A model generated the notes under the pieces. The model was not told where the DNA came from. It made no database searches and saw nothing but the letters and a program-made list of their open reading frames with translations. A program made the position numbers and the translations under genes. 64,000 nt of DNA from Ochotona curzoniae (lineage: Eukaryota; Chordata; Mammalia; Lagomorpha; Ochotonidae), in NCBI RefSeq assembly GCF_017591425.1, contig NW_024466218.1, positions 14,336,001-14,400,000 on the forward strand, in the 5' to 3' direction. Positions within the stretch are counted from its first letter, which is position 1. The number at the start of each line of letters is the position of its first letter. This document shows, in pieces, positions 34,161 through 47,235 of the stretch.

Positions 34161-35850
34161 TCAGCATATAGAAGTAGATAGCCATGTGTGTTTCTTTCTC
34201 ATGCCATCCTGTGAATCATAGAGCAGTGGCTCAGATCTATCCATGATACTGGCAGGTGATTAGCATCATATGTTTGAACACATTTGGATCAAGCATACCT
34301 CTGCACGTGTCCCCAACCTGACAGCCCCCACGCTATACATGTATACATGGCCAGCTTATAGTTCTGCTATCTGTTACTCACAAGAGACACCTGCGTTGGC
34401 TGGAGTCCTTAGATCAAATATCCCTCATGTAAATACATAGTTCATAATATATAAACTAATAATTGGTGAGTAAGAATCACTTTCTTCAATGATACATGCT
34501 TATTTTTGGTGCCTAGGGCCGCATTTATGCAATAGCTGTTTCAGGACACTCATTGATTTCATTTGTCACTTTATTGTCAGTGTCAGAAGAGTGAATTAAA
34601 GCTGGGGCTGTCATTGTCACTTTTTGAGAACATTCCTTTTCCAAGCTCAGGTTATAATTTGCTGTTTCACTCCACAGAAAAGCACCTTTTAAGAGAAAAG
34701 GTGTCCCTTGCCTTAGCTAGTGACCTTCTCTTTACCTGAAATACCGAAACACTTTTCCATAGATAAAGTCTTCTCACTTTCTCATACTGGGCCAGAACGA
34801 GGCCAGGTACCAAATCACATTCTTTCATTCGTGACACCTGTGCTCAGTTAGAGGACAGAATGGATAAAAGACCAATGGAAGTTGTGTGTTGACAAAGCCT
34901 CTGAAGAGCTTTTCTTTGCTCTCAGATAGTCCCAACAACATGACCAAATTCTTAGCAAGGTCATTGCTGGTCCATAAGTCACCTGTTTTGATGTGGAAGG
35001 AGAGGGAGGCACCTTCTCAATGCATGCTAAGACCTTGATAGAATTTATCTGCATTCAGACCTTTTGGCTACAAGTCATGTTACAGTTAACAATCTTCAGA
35101 AAAATACCTGAGGCCCAAGTGGAGACATGATATTTTTCTGATTTTCATCATTTCATTATTGTCTTTCATATTTTTCCTTTCTTTTCTGTGCTACCCATTT
35201 AAGCACAGCTGTTATTCACAGAATAAAACAGAAAGATTTGCTAATGTACAAAAAGCGAATTATCACTCTAGGTCATCCAGCTCATGACAGAAGGGACATT
35301 TACAAAACTCCCATCTTGTTGAAGTCACTACAGAGAACCGCTCCCCGCCCCAAGGAAAACTGGAAACCACAGAGAATGATCATTCAGGCACGAATAAAGA
35401 ACATTTGTGACTTTGGTGTGCTGACATCTAAGCCAAAATTTCCCTCAACAAACATCTATTCTTTCAGCATTAATGCCTACTAAAAGCTGACCTAACCCCA
35501 GGGAGTGAGAGTCATGGAGGTGGCCCCCAAAAGTCAAGAGTTACGGTATCTGCCAGTCTAGGAGGATAATATCTCAACAATAATAATGACTATATGGATT
35601 AGTTGAAAACAAAATGATATCTCAGTACCTGATGACAAAAGTCACTGTCCAGAGAATCAAGATTAAAAATGGATGCCAGTATTATTTATGGGATAACTAT
35701 GTCCACCATACTTCCTTTCCATAGCAATCCCCATTCTCCAGGTTTAGGCACCTTGCTCCTCAAGGAGGAACTCCAAATGAAATGCTGACATGACATCTGC
35801 CTGCCTGTTCTCCTTCATGTTGATGTGGAGTTGGTTTGTCATACATATAT
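34161..35850. other. Unrecognised single-copy DNA
   Basis: 1.7 kb with no assigned repeat. A plus-strand frame at 35,238-35,483 (81 codons, basic, with YKKRIITLGHPAHDRRDIYK) has no family I recognise. Confidence 0.5.
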
Positions 35851-35940
35851 TTGTTAAACGGTTTTTATTTGAAGGGCAGAGAGACCCAGAGAGAAAGACA
35901 GAGAGGAGGAGAGAGAGCAAAAGAGAGAGCAAGAGAGAGG

Positions 35941-35988
<48 letters not shown>

Positions 35989-36250
35989 CTCCCATCTACT
36001 GATTCACACCCAAATTCCTATAGTTTCTGGTGTGTGTTGACTAAACCAAAGGCACAAACCAGGAACTCAATCTAGGTTTCCTTGTGGATAGAAAGGACTC
36101 AACTATTGGTGTGATCACATGCAAGGTCTCGTGTGCACATCACCAAGAAGCTGGAACCAAAAGCAAAGGTGAGACTTAAAACCAGTCACTTGAAGATGGG
36201 ATGCCGGCTTCCCAACTGACAAATGAAGTATGAAACCAAATATCTGCCCC
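35851..36250 (-). mobile_element. Old C-type SINE, antisense, with (GA)n expansion
   Basis: 'acggtttttatttgaaggg' (tail complement), a long GA-rich tract, 'ctactgattcacaccc', 'caaaccaggaactcaatc', and head complement 'gatgggatgccggcttccc'. The GA tract sits where the consensus has a short GAGAGA stretch. Confidence 0.82.
35946..35984. repeat. (GA)n microsatellite
   Basis: Pure GA run, preceded from 35,876 by GA-rich imperfect sequence. A homopurine tract of about 110 nt in all. Confidence 0.97.
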
Positions 36251-38354
36251 ATCCCAATTCTTCTTTTCACCCTCCTACACTGCTTAAAATCAAAGACTCT
36301 CTAAATATGGGCAGTCCTCAACCAGTATGAGGGATATATTTACCCAGATGATGCCTCAAATGCCCCTGATATGTCACCAACTTTTCTGTCCTCAGGCATT
36401 GGCTATGAACAACAGCTCCTCTTCTGCTCAGGGGAGAGATCTGACTCAACTCCAAAGACAAATGCCATTTCTGTCGCCCACAGTCTTGTCCTCTGCCAGC
36501 ATGCCCTAGGACAAGAATATTTCCCAGACAGAAAATGTCTAAAATGTCTTGACATAGCTGCCTGCCACAATGTTGACATTGCAGGGCTAGGATTCATGGG
36601 AGAAGCAAACCCAAACTATATGCATACCCAAGTTTGTCTTGCAAAGAAGGAAGATTGTCATCTTTCAAAGTGACAGCCTTCTCATCAAACTCATCATGAA
36701 AAGCCAGGGGTCTGTAGGCCAGAAAGCATTCATTAAATGACACAGTTTCTGAACTCACCTGGAGGGAGTGCCTGTGGATGAAACATACAAATGGTTGCCT
36801 AGATAATCACCTGGAAAATGCATGAAGATGAAATGAAAATCCTTACCTCTGTGTTTGCTCTTTCTCTTCTACTCCTCCAGGATGGGGATTAAAAAAAAAT
36901 GGAAAAATACTACATGTAGCATTTCACTATGTTACCCCAATGGTTTGAGCAACTGTATCCATTCACAGCATGAAAACAGATTGTCTGAGACAATGTAATA
37001 TATTTCCATCCACATTTGACTGAGGGCCCTGGCTGATGAGGTTTCAGCCTCTGTCAAAAGAGGAAGTGACAGCTTGGTGAACCGACCTGGTACTCAGCAA
37101 AATAACCATATTTCCATAAGAATGGATGTGACTTACTGCTTTAAAGGGCCTTGAGGATCTCCACAATAAATATGAAGTAAAGATTTTGTAAACAGCTACA
37201 GAAAGAAATAATCCTTCGGCCAGCAGCACCCCTGACTCTATTTGGGGAGCTGCTATTGTGCACACAAGCAGTGTGTCACACAAGAAAGTTTGCATGCTGT
37301 GCTGCAAGTCACCCTATACTGCTAAGCAGGTGGGGCCAAGTGGCAGAGAACAGCAACATATTTCACCATGTCTTTGAAACCTATCATTGTTCATATTGTC
37401 AAGCCATGGACAATTGGAGAAGCAAAAACAATGCAAACTTTCCTACCATGGCTACTGCCCTCAAAAAGAGTAGAAAAACTTTAGAAAAATGTAGAATCCT
37501 TAACAGGCGTCAAGCAATTCTTAATATTTGTAAATAAAACTAAATACTTTAGATCTTTTCATGTTGACATTCAAAAACAAAAGAACTAAATACTTTAGTC
37601 CTTCTCATTCTTTCTCATTTCTTTTTAAGTCAAACATTATTGGATTAATAAAAGGGGGGGTTCTGTTTTCAGGAGCATTGTGCATGGTATTTTCATTCTG
37701 AGACAAAAAAAGAGTAGAGGGTCCATAAATAAATTTTAGGTTGTCATAAGTGCTAGTGTTTGAACACAAAACTCTAGAGTCATAATACTCAGGCTAATAT
37801 GTACCTTTCCCCACTAGACTGAGTCCACTGCTCCTTCTAGAAGAGTCTGTGGCAAAAACGTTTTTTACTTTGGGGTCTAACTTATAAATACTACCAAGTT
37901 CTGGGATAGCAGAACTGCATGAAAAAGATAAAGATCTTTGGAGACCAAATCCTTATCTTACTGACCTCCACTAGAAACATAATTTTTTTTCTTGGTGAAA
38001 TCAGTGACATCCAGCAAATTCCACCCCAAGCAAGTAAGATATGAGCCTCTCTGGATGACTGGGAGTCAAATGCGGATATCACCAAGTAGACAATGGGTTT
38101 TGTAATGAATGACTTAGAACCCATATTTGTTGAAATGTTTGAGGGAAACTGTCCAAAGGACCCCAACAGCTGGCTGGGAGATGTACTATCTCTGACAAAC
38201 ACCAGTTGTTCTGATCAGTGTGAATGATGTCGCCTCCAATGTGTATTGTGATCAAACTCTGCTTAGCAGTGAATCTGAAAGTCAGGTAAACTTTAACAAC
38301 TCCATAGGTAGCTTCCTTTTGGCAATAGCCACTATTTTCCAGTAATTCTCTTAC
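36251..38354. other. Unrecognised single-copy DNA
   Basis: About 2.1 kb with no confident repeat. A small direct repeat 'aactaaatactttag' recurs at 37,538 and 37,587. Frames of 60-103 codons here are not recognisable. Confidence 0.5.
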
Positions 38355-38836
38355 ATGATAAACACAAAGAAAATGAGGAAAGACGCCTGTTACAAGTTCT
38401 TCAGGCTTTTATGGAAGCATGGAGTTACTCCTTTGTCCAAATATATTTGCACTTACAAGGAAGATGATATTGTAGACATCAAAGGAATGGGTAGTGTTCA
38501 AAACCAAATGTCCCATAAATATCACCATGGCAAAAATGGAAGACTATACAATATAACCTAACATGCTGTTGATATTTTTGTGAAAAAAGAAACAAGTCAA
38601 GGACAAGATTCTTGCCAAGAGAATAAATGTGTGTATTGAACATATTAATCATTCTAAGAGTCGAAACAGCTTCCTGAAATAGGTGAAGGAAAACTCTCAG
38701 AAAAAGAAATCAAAGGGAAAGATTCCTGGGCTCAAGTGAAGGGCCCGGATGCTGCACACAGAGAAGCCCCATTTGCCAAAACCAATGGGAAGGATCTGAA
38801 CTGCTGCAGTCCACTCCTTATGCATTCATCACATAA
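38355..38836 (+). pseudogene. RPL21: RPL21 processed pseudogene (60S ribosomal protein L21)
   Basis: An intronless copy of the RPL21 coding sequence. The first 68 codons read in frame and carry the diagnostic L21 stretch DDIVDIKGMGSVQ followed by a HHGKNGRLYNIT segment. A CAA-to-TAA change then stops it at 38,559. The rest stays recognisable in shifted frames: 'aagattcttgccaagagaat', 'attgaacatattaatcatt', 'cacagagaagccccatttg' and a final Pro-Tyr-Ala-Phe-Ile-Thr before a stop at 38,834. A net +4 indel lies near 38,585. An A-rich tail follows at about 38,871-38,881. The whole coding length (about 160 codons) is covered, so this is a full-length L1-mediated retrocopy. It is clearly nonfunctional, and its divergence suggests an old insertion. 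Confidence 0.95.
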
Positions 38837-38890
38837 TAAGTTAAAGAAAAATAAGACTTCTAGACTCTGGAAATAAAAAAAGCATAGGTA

Positions 38891-39207
38891 GCCCTTGGAA
38901 AAATGGCTCAGTTTCTAAACCTTAGCTTGTGTGTAATGAGACCCACAATGGAAAGGGTTCACATCCTGGCTGCTGCACTTTCCATCCAACTCCCTGCTTG
39001 TGGCCTGGGAAAGCAGTGGAAGATGGTCCAAAGCCCTGGGACCCAGCACCCACGTGGGATACCAAGAAAAAACTCCTGGCTCTTGGCTTCAAATCAGCTC
39101 AGCTCTGGAAGCTGCTTGGGGAGTGGACCAGAAGATGGAGGATCTTTCTCTCTGTCATCTCCTTCTCTCCATAAATACATCTTTCTAATAAAAATAAGCA
39201 TATCTCA

Positions 39208-39210
<3 letters not shown>
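38891..39210 (+). mobile_element. C-type SINE, sense, adjacent to the RPL21 retrocopy
   Basis: 'gtagcccttggaaaaatgg' (diverged head), 'ctggctgctgcactttccatc', 'cacccacgtgggataccaag', 'tttctaataaaaataagc' tail. Its 3' end runs into a CA microsatellite. Confidence 0.9.

Positions 39211-39211
<1 letters not shown>

Positions 39212-39250
<39 letters not shown>
39212..39250. repeat. (CA)n microsatellite at a SINE tail
   Basis: Pure CA run directly after the SINE's A-rich 3' tail, consistent with microsatellite growth from a SINE tail. Confidence 0.97.
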
Positions 39251-39251
<1 letters not shown>

Positions 39252-42200
39252 TTCCTAGGTAGATCAGGACACTTTCCCCTTCTATGTCAAATTTCCTTAA
39301 ATGCAAACTTATACATTGATTATAGAATTTAGGCCATTTTAGTTACAAATGTGCCCACAAAAGAACATAGGGTATTTTCTAAGTAATTCACATTCAAATA
39401 TAAACTACTATTTTAAGATTCTCTCCTTAGAGCAGAATTTTAAGGTTCATACACACAAACTCACACAGGTACATACACAAGTATATATACAGAATATTCA
39501 ACTTCAAAATTGTATTAACAGTGGATGAGAGAGTGGAATATCAGTAAAGAGAATGGTGCTTATTGCAAGTAAGTACCAATGAAAATTCACTGTGTGAGCA
39601 GCCCTAAGGAAAGAACTGAGAGGGATTTGGATTCATTACGTGTCTACATCCTGTAACACGTCTGTCTTGTCACACAACTGCACACTAACAAGGCCACAGG
39701 GAAATCTCCAGTCCCACTTAACGTCTTTCTCACCAGCCTGGTCTTGCCACTTTCATCATAGGTCTAATAGAGGCATTGCAGGAAGACGGATGAGATGAAT
39801 CTGGTTTGTCCGTGTGTCAATGAGAACTTACAAGACCAGAATAATTGTGAGAGTGAAGAGGTGAAGTTCTGTTAAAGAGAAAGAGAACCTCGGAACAGTA
39901 TGTTCGGAGAAGCTAACAGAGAGACCCAGGAATGGGGGCTCACAGTCTAGGGGTACTTAGGAAAACCAGGCTCTTTCCAAGGAATAAAAGTGTTAATTAT
40001 ATGTTAGTTACTGAGAAGGACAAGGACAGTCTTAATGGAGCCCCCACTGTGTCATTTCTTATCTAAATTTAGATCTTATTTAGAAACCTAGATCTTATCA
40101 TTGTTGCTAAGTTCTTTCAAGGGGTCTCAACGTTGAGTTGTTTAGTATGTATGTGCTGGCAAGGAGCTCGTGTGATGTTCTTAGTCTGCTCTGCTTTCAG
40201 CCCCTTCTCAGGGCCTCCGCTCTCATCTGCTTACCTGCTTGGCTAGCTGACCAAATAAATGATCTCATTTTACAAAGCCAAGATATCGAAAACGAAAGAG
40301 AGCTATATTTTTTTCCCAAAGTTATTTTCATGTGCCAGAACACACATGATCCTTTCTCTAGCGAGAGAGTGAATTCATGGTGGTGGTACAATTTTTAAGA
40401 ACTTTCCTTGTTATGCTTCAAAGCAGAACCACTCGCATGGCCTTGTCTTTCAGCAACATTCAGAGGTCATTGGTGCTGATAGACCCTGAAGAAAAAGACA
40501 GCGCAACAGGTGGCCACGCTGAAGGGGATGCTAGGGATCGTTTCTTTGTCATGCTCACCATGGTTGGGTCAGGTTGGGTCCAGGTCAATTTTTCGAATAT
40601 TATTGTTCAAAGTGTTTAATGAGTCTTATTGCACCATTTTTAAAGCTTGCAACAATCCAATTAGAAAAGCCTTCTGGGATTTAGGATTCTCTTGGATGTC
40701 TTCAATTTCCTTTGTTTCAGCAGTGGCCTGGAGCATATCAACAAAGTCCTCCAACAGCAAATTCTATAGGAGGTAAAAGAAGTTTATCTTACCACTGTAA
40801 TTTCATTGAAACTTTAAATTTTGCTGGTTATTAGCTCGTTGGTCCCTTCTCATATTCCATCACAGAACTGGTTTCCAGGAATGTAAGGGTACTGCCTTGT
40901 AAGATAGCTATATCTGGACTCACCGATGGCAAGAAGTCACTCTCTTAAACATGATCCCTGCTCTGTTGCCACTTTCCCCTTTCACATGCGCTTCTGTTGC
41001 AGTCTTGCCTCTGTGTACTAACTTCTGAAATCAACGCTACAACCAAAGATATGATCTGCTGAAGTGGCTTAGTTCCTGTCCAACATGGAGAGGCCACTTC
41101 AATAGCATGTCACTGGCCTTCTCGTGCTAGCCAATGGATAATTACCTGACTGGCGAACTCGCTCCTTTGTTTTAGACTCCACACCATTGGGTCATTTAGT
41201 AACCGATATGCCATCCTACTCAGACACAGTGTCTGTAGACATCTCCGTTAAAGCAGGCTTGCAGGAACGGCAGGCTACGATGTCCTGTTAGCACATTCCT
41301 ATTTTCCCTATTACTTGCCTGTATTCCCTGTTGGGTGCTCATTTCCTTGGGCAACATTTTAGTAACCAAATCCCTCGTACTGTACCTTTCAGAGAGAACA
41401 AGCTTGATAAACATGGAGTGAACTAAATAATAAACGGAGCGGACCACTCATTTGGATTTCTAATACAAAATGGCCTTGGCTATTCTGTTTTAAAATATTT
41501 AACAGTTCAGTTAAAAACGCCCCTGTGAAATCTTTTATGGCATCATTTATCTTTCTATTTCTTTGCAGCTTTAAATTGTGCTGCCAGATTTATTTGCTAG
41601 AGCATTAGGTTTCTGTGTCTACCCAGTTCTAGTTCAGCTCTTCCAATGCAATTCCATCTTTTTTACTGCAAGTCTCAGCCTCAAATATTAAAGCAACAAG
41701 TGCTGTGAAGTCTCTGCATTTGTCTATGGGCTGATGATTGGATTCAGCTTTTTAGAAAGGAATCTGTATAAATATATCTTCTCTAATCATTTCCAGAAAT
41801 AATCCCCTTCTGCTTTTAAAAGTGTGGACTTCGGGTCTCTACAAAATGCCCTCCCCTGGGTTCCCAGAATGTCTACTGCCATCCCCATCCCTCCATGCTT
41901 TGTAATCTGCTGTCTGTCTCCAAACAAATTGTTTCAGGGAAAACAATGTTTTGCTATCTTTATTAAAATCTGAATCTAATCAACAATATTCCAATTATAA
42001 AGGTACAAAGAGAAAAAGAAAATCAGACTCCAAATTAAATCGCATCTGGACAGGGCTGTTGTTGAGGGCACTAATAATATATTGCATATGTATTTGTGCA
42101 GAGGATGCCAGTAGTGAATTCCACATCATTAACAAGGTTCTCTATCGATCGCTCACAATCTGGCAGCTGTAACCAGCAAGGTGCAGAATCAAGTCTTTCT

Positions 42201-42669
42201 TGCTGCTGAATATGTATCATATTGGCCTGTGCAAGTCCCTTCTCTGCGTACAGGGTCTGCCAAGCTCACAGCTGCCTGAAGAGCAGAATGAGGGTTTGTG
42301 TTAAGGCTCTTCAAGTCATTTCTCTCCCAGACAGGGATCTTGCATTTTAAACACTGCAGAACAAAGAGCTTCCAACTTCTGTCCAAATTCAGTCTCCCAG
42401 GCTCACTCTAGGAGGAAATGTGTCATCCCTGAAAACAGCCACAATCCATTCTCAGGAGGTAATATGTAGTTGTCACTGTCTCTCTGCTAATGGTGGGAGA
42501 AATGCAAGCATCTTCCGCGAGTGACCAAGTGGCACACAATGGAGAGGAAACAGCATGGCCCAGCTTGGTGGTCATTCTAACTTTTTGAGTCACTTTCAAA
42601 ATCTTTACCATCTTTGGAAAGGAAGTGCATTTTATCAGTTTTACTTAACAATAAACTGTTAACCAGAAG
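39251..42669. other. Repeat-poor segment, nothing recognised
   Basis: 3.4 kb without a single recognisable SINE or L1, in contrast to the surrounding density. Open frames (for example 40,138-40,398 and 40,377-40,619) show no recognisable protein. It may hold conserved noncoding sequence, which cannot be judged from one genome. Confidence 0.5.
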
Positions 42670-42868
42670 CTGTGTTATCCATAGGTCAGTGAATCTGGTA
42701 TCAGAGCTAAATTCTCACTGTTTACCAGGTCTAGGATCTTACACAATTCATTTAAGATCGTGGTTTATTTTTTTTTTTCTTCTATAAAGTGGGGAGAGCA
42801 ATGCTACCTGTCACACGGGATGATTGTGAGAAATAAATAATTCAATACATGCACAGCTCTTGGAGACA
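42670..42868 (+). mobile_element. MIR element, sense
   Basis: Well-ordered match to MIR: 'ggtatcagagctaaattctc', 'aggatcttacacaattcatt', 'cttctataaagtggggag', 'cctgtcacacgggatgattg', 'tgagaaataaataattcaat'. One of the better-preserved MIRs in the window. Confidence 0.85.
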
Positions 42869-45800
42869 TGAGGAGCCTGTGTAAGCCTCCCTTCCAAAGT
42901 TTTCATAGTTCAGCGGAGTTAGGGTTACTCTCATCCAAGTGAGTTTTGAAATTAGGCTGTAATTTTTCCATGATTTCACGGTGAAGTGGTAGAGAGGGAT
43001 TAGGTATTTATTTGTGAAGACTAGTGATACTCTGTATTCCTCTGAATTACGGGATGACAATCAAACACCCTCTCCTGCCTTTTCTTTTATTTTTAGCAGA
43101 TCCTTTGAGGGGATTTGGAGAAATTGAGGCATCCTTGAAGATAAACATGTTAATCTTTGTTGGATTATTTGATTTGAGACCAGGTTTTGATAATTAAAAT
43201 GTTGGCGAAAGGCTGTATGTCTGGTATATGCAAAGCTTTGGTAAAACCTCTTGAAAGAGAAGCTCTAGTGATTCTGTACCTACAGTGATTCTAAGTTCCC
43301 ATCGTTCTGAGGATGAGCAGATGGTAGTGCGATGTGTGCCAGTACGAAAGGATGGTCCATAAGGAAAGGTGAGGGCTTGCAGGGAGCCCACCTCTCCCAC
43401 TAAAGGGAATGGAAGCAGAAACGATATCCCGTATCTAACAGAGAGCTGGGCATGCAGAAGCCAGAACCATTTGGAGACCTTTCACCATTGATCTACTATG
43501 GGTTGAAATGTGTGATCAAGTAGCATGTGGCTGTGGCTTCTTTTGGAAAAAGAAGTTTTGCTAGGGAATAGGAGGAAAGGGCAGATGGAAGTTCAAGGTA
43601 CAAGAAACATAATTTGCTTTCTTCTGTAACCAGTACACATCTGTCATATGTTCAATAATGACGGCTGTGGCTGGAACATCACGAAATATACAAACCATGT
43701 AATATTGCACTGCCTACACTGACTTGGTTTCTGATTAGACCACTGGTTAACATGTGGGTTTAAATATACCCAAAAATAAGCTAGTAAACAAAATGAACTA
43801 TATTAAAAACCTGCCATGCTACCAAAGAGAGAAAATCGGATGCTGCCAAAAGAACAGAAATTCCCTTATCTGTCAGGCTTGCTTTTTCAGAGAGAATGGG
43901 AATAAGGGAATAAAGGAAATCTTGGTCCAGATGCAAAAGCTCCCTGAAGGAAAAGCAGAAAGCAAGCCAGGCAGGCTTAACAATCCCCTCTGCTCCCCAG
44001 TAGCCTCTTCTCTGCCCCACTTTCCGTGGTGGCAGGTCACTCCTGGCTACTTCAAGCCCTGGCCCTCCACCATTAATTACCCCTCTAGGTTGTTATTTAC
44101 TTTTCATCTTAGATAAAAAGGAGTTGGAAAATAGATTTCTTTTACAGCAATACCTTTCTCGCAACACACCCACAGCCTTCCAGCCCAGCACCTGCCTGAG
44201 ATTCTGCACAAAGAGGAGGAGAATGGAAAGGAAAATAAAGGGGAGGAGAAGAGTGGTTAAAAACTTAATTTAATATACTACACTAAAGATGCTGAAAAAT
44301 GCATTTACTTCAGAACCTCCACCACAGAGTACTGTGAAGTAGCATTTAGCTCTAATAGGGTTTCTGCTTCATCAGCTACAATAATTATTTTCTTTAATTT
44401 GCCTTGGACATTCTGTATAATGATCTCCATGTTTGGGGGGCGCTTTTTGTAAGTGAAAACAAAAAGCAAGTGTGTGATTTGCTTCACTGCCTCCGTGTGG
44501 CAATGCCTTCCCTTTCCCAGGTCTAAAATGCATCTTCACCTGCTCTGTCATCAGCATGAATTTCTTGACATTAAGACCATCCATCTCCATCTTCGCATCC
44601 CTATCCCCACCCCCAGTCTAATTGGCAATTTGCCACCTCTAACCTTTGCTTTAAGACTAGATCGGCTTCCCTGCAACTTGGCAAGAATATTCTGTCCCCT
44701 GCAAGAAACCCCAGAGACGCTGATCTTGAAAATGTGTGAATGTATTATTTAAAAAAATGATATTGAGATCAAACTGCGATGTGTGTTTATATCTTTTTGA
44801 TCTCTATTTTTGTCCTTTATTAACTATCCCCTTACCCTGTTTCTGCGAGGGTGAGCTACAGATTTTCAATCACACACACTGGCAAAGCCAACCCGCAGGG
44901 AGGCTCTCAGCAGTGCCCTTCTAGAACCAGCCCAGCAGACGAAAGGCAGATGGAAAATTCCAGGGGTTCCGATCTGAGCATTTAAATGATCATTTAGCGT
45001 AACACAAATCTGCGAGATATGTATTTTTAGTTTCCTAGGCAGAGCAATAGAATCGAGACAATGCAAAGGATCCTGGTGAGTGAGTTGCATAGAAAATGCT
45101 TGGGAAGAGCCACAGTCAGCAGAGAATGAGCACATTTGGTGAGATGCTGAGAAGGTCTTAGGACAGCAGACCTGTTGTTTGTAACACTCCTTCCCACGTT
45201 CTGAAACAGAACCTTTGTAAAGGACACATACAGTCACTCTTCCTTTTCCTTTTTTTTTAAAATATTTTTATGTGAGGACAAGAGTAATGACCAAGCCACA
45301 TGGTTTTGCCTCTATTGCACAGATTGTAAACACTTGAGACCCTTGGGAGCAAATCGAGACAAGGTTAGAGACACATCCTCTGTGTCCAAGAAGGCTGCTC
45401 TTGCACTGCTTTGCTCTCTCAACTACACAATAAGATTGCCTGACAAACAATGCTGAGGCTTACGAGCAAACTCACCCCTTCAATGTCTAGATGGGCATTA
45501 AGCCAAACTTCACAGTTATTCATTATTAATAAAGCTTATACTATGTGGTTCATGTGATGTTAAATTCTACCGTTCTTCCAAGTATAAGTTTTGCATCCTG
45601 AAATAAGTAAATAAGGGGGTGCAAGACACTGTGGAACTCTAAACACAAAGTCCAGTCCTGATGACAGTTCCCTGCCACGCTGTCCAACAAATGAAAAGCT
45701 AAAACAGCTTTTAGGTTAAAAAAATCCTTACAAATAAAGAACACCAGAAGGAAATTTGAAAAGGAGAAAATGTGACTTATTAAATCCAATCTTTCTGTTC

Positions 45801-46117
45801 ACAACAACAGCACTGTGGCTTAAAAGATCAAGCTACATGTTATTGAGGAGAAATATGCATGGGAATTTGTGTCAGCAATCAGCCATAGAATGTTCATAAG
45901 AGTACTGGAAAAGCTTGTGGTTCTCTGAGACCAGGGGATGTATACTTTGCGGCACAAATGTTGAAATTTTTCACTCATCCATAAACTGTAATTTCAGCTG
46001 CTGGATTTCAAAGGAGACTGTCCACAAAAAGCCCGTGTAGTATGGAGATCTTAACAAGGAAAGAATGTGTTTCAAGTGGAGAGAGAAGGAGGGCAGCCTT
46101 CTAGCATAAAAGGAAAA
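42869..46117. other. Repeat-poor segment, nothing recognised
   Basis: 3.2 kb with no confident repeat or gene. Frames at 43,754-44,116 (plus, 120 codons) and 44,866-45,237 (minus, 123 codons) lack recognisable domains. Poly-A/T patches at 44,750 and 45,252. Confidence 0.5.
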
Positions 46118-46690
46118 CCACTGCCTGTGACACTGGCAGTGTTCGGCTGCACCAGTTGCCCGAACAATCCAGCTTCCTGCTAATCACCTAGGCAAGCAGC
46201 AGAAAGTAGCCCATATGCTTGCATCCTTGCCAGTCGTACGAAAAACAGGATGAGCTCACAGTTTTCACCTAACACAATCGTGGTCTTTAGGATCATCTGG
46301 GAATTAAATCAGTAGGTGAAAGATCCTTCTCTCTCACATCCGGTGGGATGGTTCAGTAGCTAAATCTTCAACTTGCACATGCGGGGATCCCATATGGGTG
46401 TTGAATCATGTCCTGGCTGCTCCATTTTTCATCCAACTCCCTGCCTGTGGCCAGGGAAAGCAGTGGAGGATGGCCTGAAGCATTGGGACCCTGCAACCAT
46501 GTAAGATACTCTGAAGAAGATCCTGGTTCTTGATTCAACTTGTGCCATCGTGGCCACTTAGGGAGCGGACCAGGGGACAGAGGATCTACTTGTTTGTCTC
46601 TCCTTGTCTCTGTAAATCTACCTTGCCAATTAAAAAAAAATCTTTAAAAAAAGATCTTTACCTTCTCTGTTTATCTGACTTTAAAATAAC
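46118..46690 (+). mobile_element. Old C-type SINE split by a younger C-type SINE (both sense)
   Basis: The outer, diverged SINE runs from 46,118 ('cactgcctgtgacactggc', 'atccagcttcctgctaatca') to about 46,338 and resumes at about 46,650 ('ttctctgtttatctgacttt'). The inner SINE is 46,339-46,650 ('tccggtgggatggttcag', 'ggggatcccatatgggtg', 'ccttgccaattaaaa'). 'aaagatcctt' before and 'aaagatcttt' after the inner copy look like its target duplication. Confidence 0.8.
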
Positions 46691-46694
46691 ACTT

Positions 46695-47235
46695 TTAGAG
46701 AGAAAGAAAGAGAGGGAGAGAGATCCTGATCTGCCTGCCTAACCAAAAAATCTTTCAATACTTCCATCTAACCATTCCTTCACATTTTCTAAAGCTACTC
46801 TTACTTCCATGAATTTCTTGGATTTGCAAGCTATAATGACACTTGACTGCACATCTCAGAAGCAGCACACTAGTTAATGATTCTAAAGTGGTCAGCTTGG
46901 AGTTTAGTTCTGCACATGTATGATGTGCTGTGATAGGCATAATAGCCACATGGATTGGATGCAGTTGTATCTGATTTATGATAGCAACGAGTATGATGCC
47001 ACCTGTGATCCTGAGTTCCAGAAAAGAACAAATGTTATTGGCCCCAAAAAGTAGCATTTTCCGGGTCTCCCACACAGATATAAGATCCCAAGGCTTTAGG
47101 CCACCCTTACTGCTTTCCAGGGTCACAAACAGGAAACTGGATGGGAAGTGGAGCAAACTGGGACACAAACTGTCACCCACGTGTGATCCCGGATCTTGCA
47201 AGGGAAGGGTTTTGTCACTAGGCTGCTGCGCCAAG
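46695..47235 (-). mobile_element. C-type SINE, antisense, interrupted
   Basis: The head side is clear at 47,055-47,235 ('ccgggtctcccacacag', 'aaactggatgggaagtgg', 'gctgctgcgccaagtg'). A GA-rich patch and 'ctgatctgcctgcct' at 46,697-46,740 probably represent the tail side. The roughly 300 bp between them is unrecognised. Confidence 0.65.
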
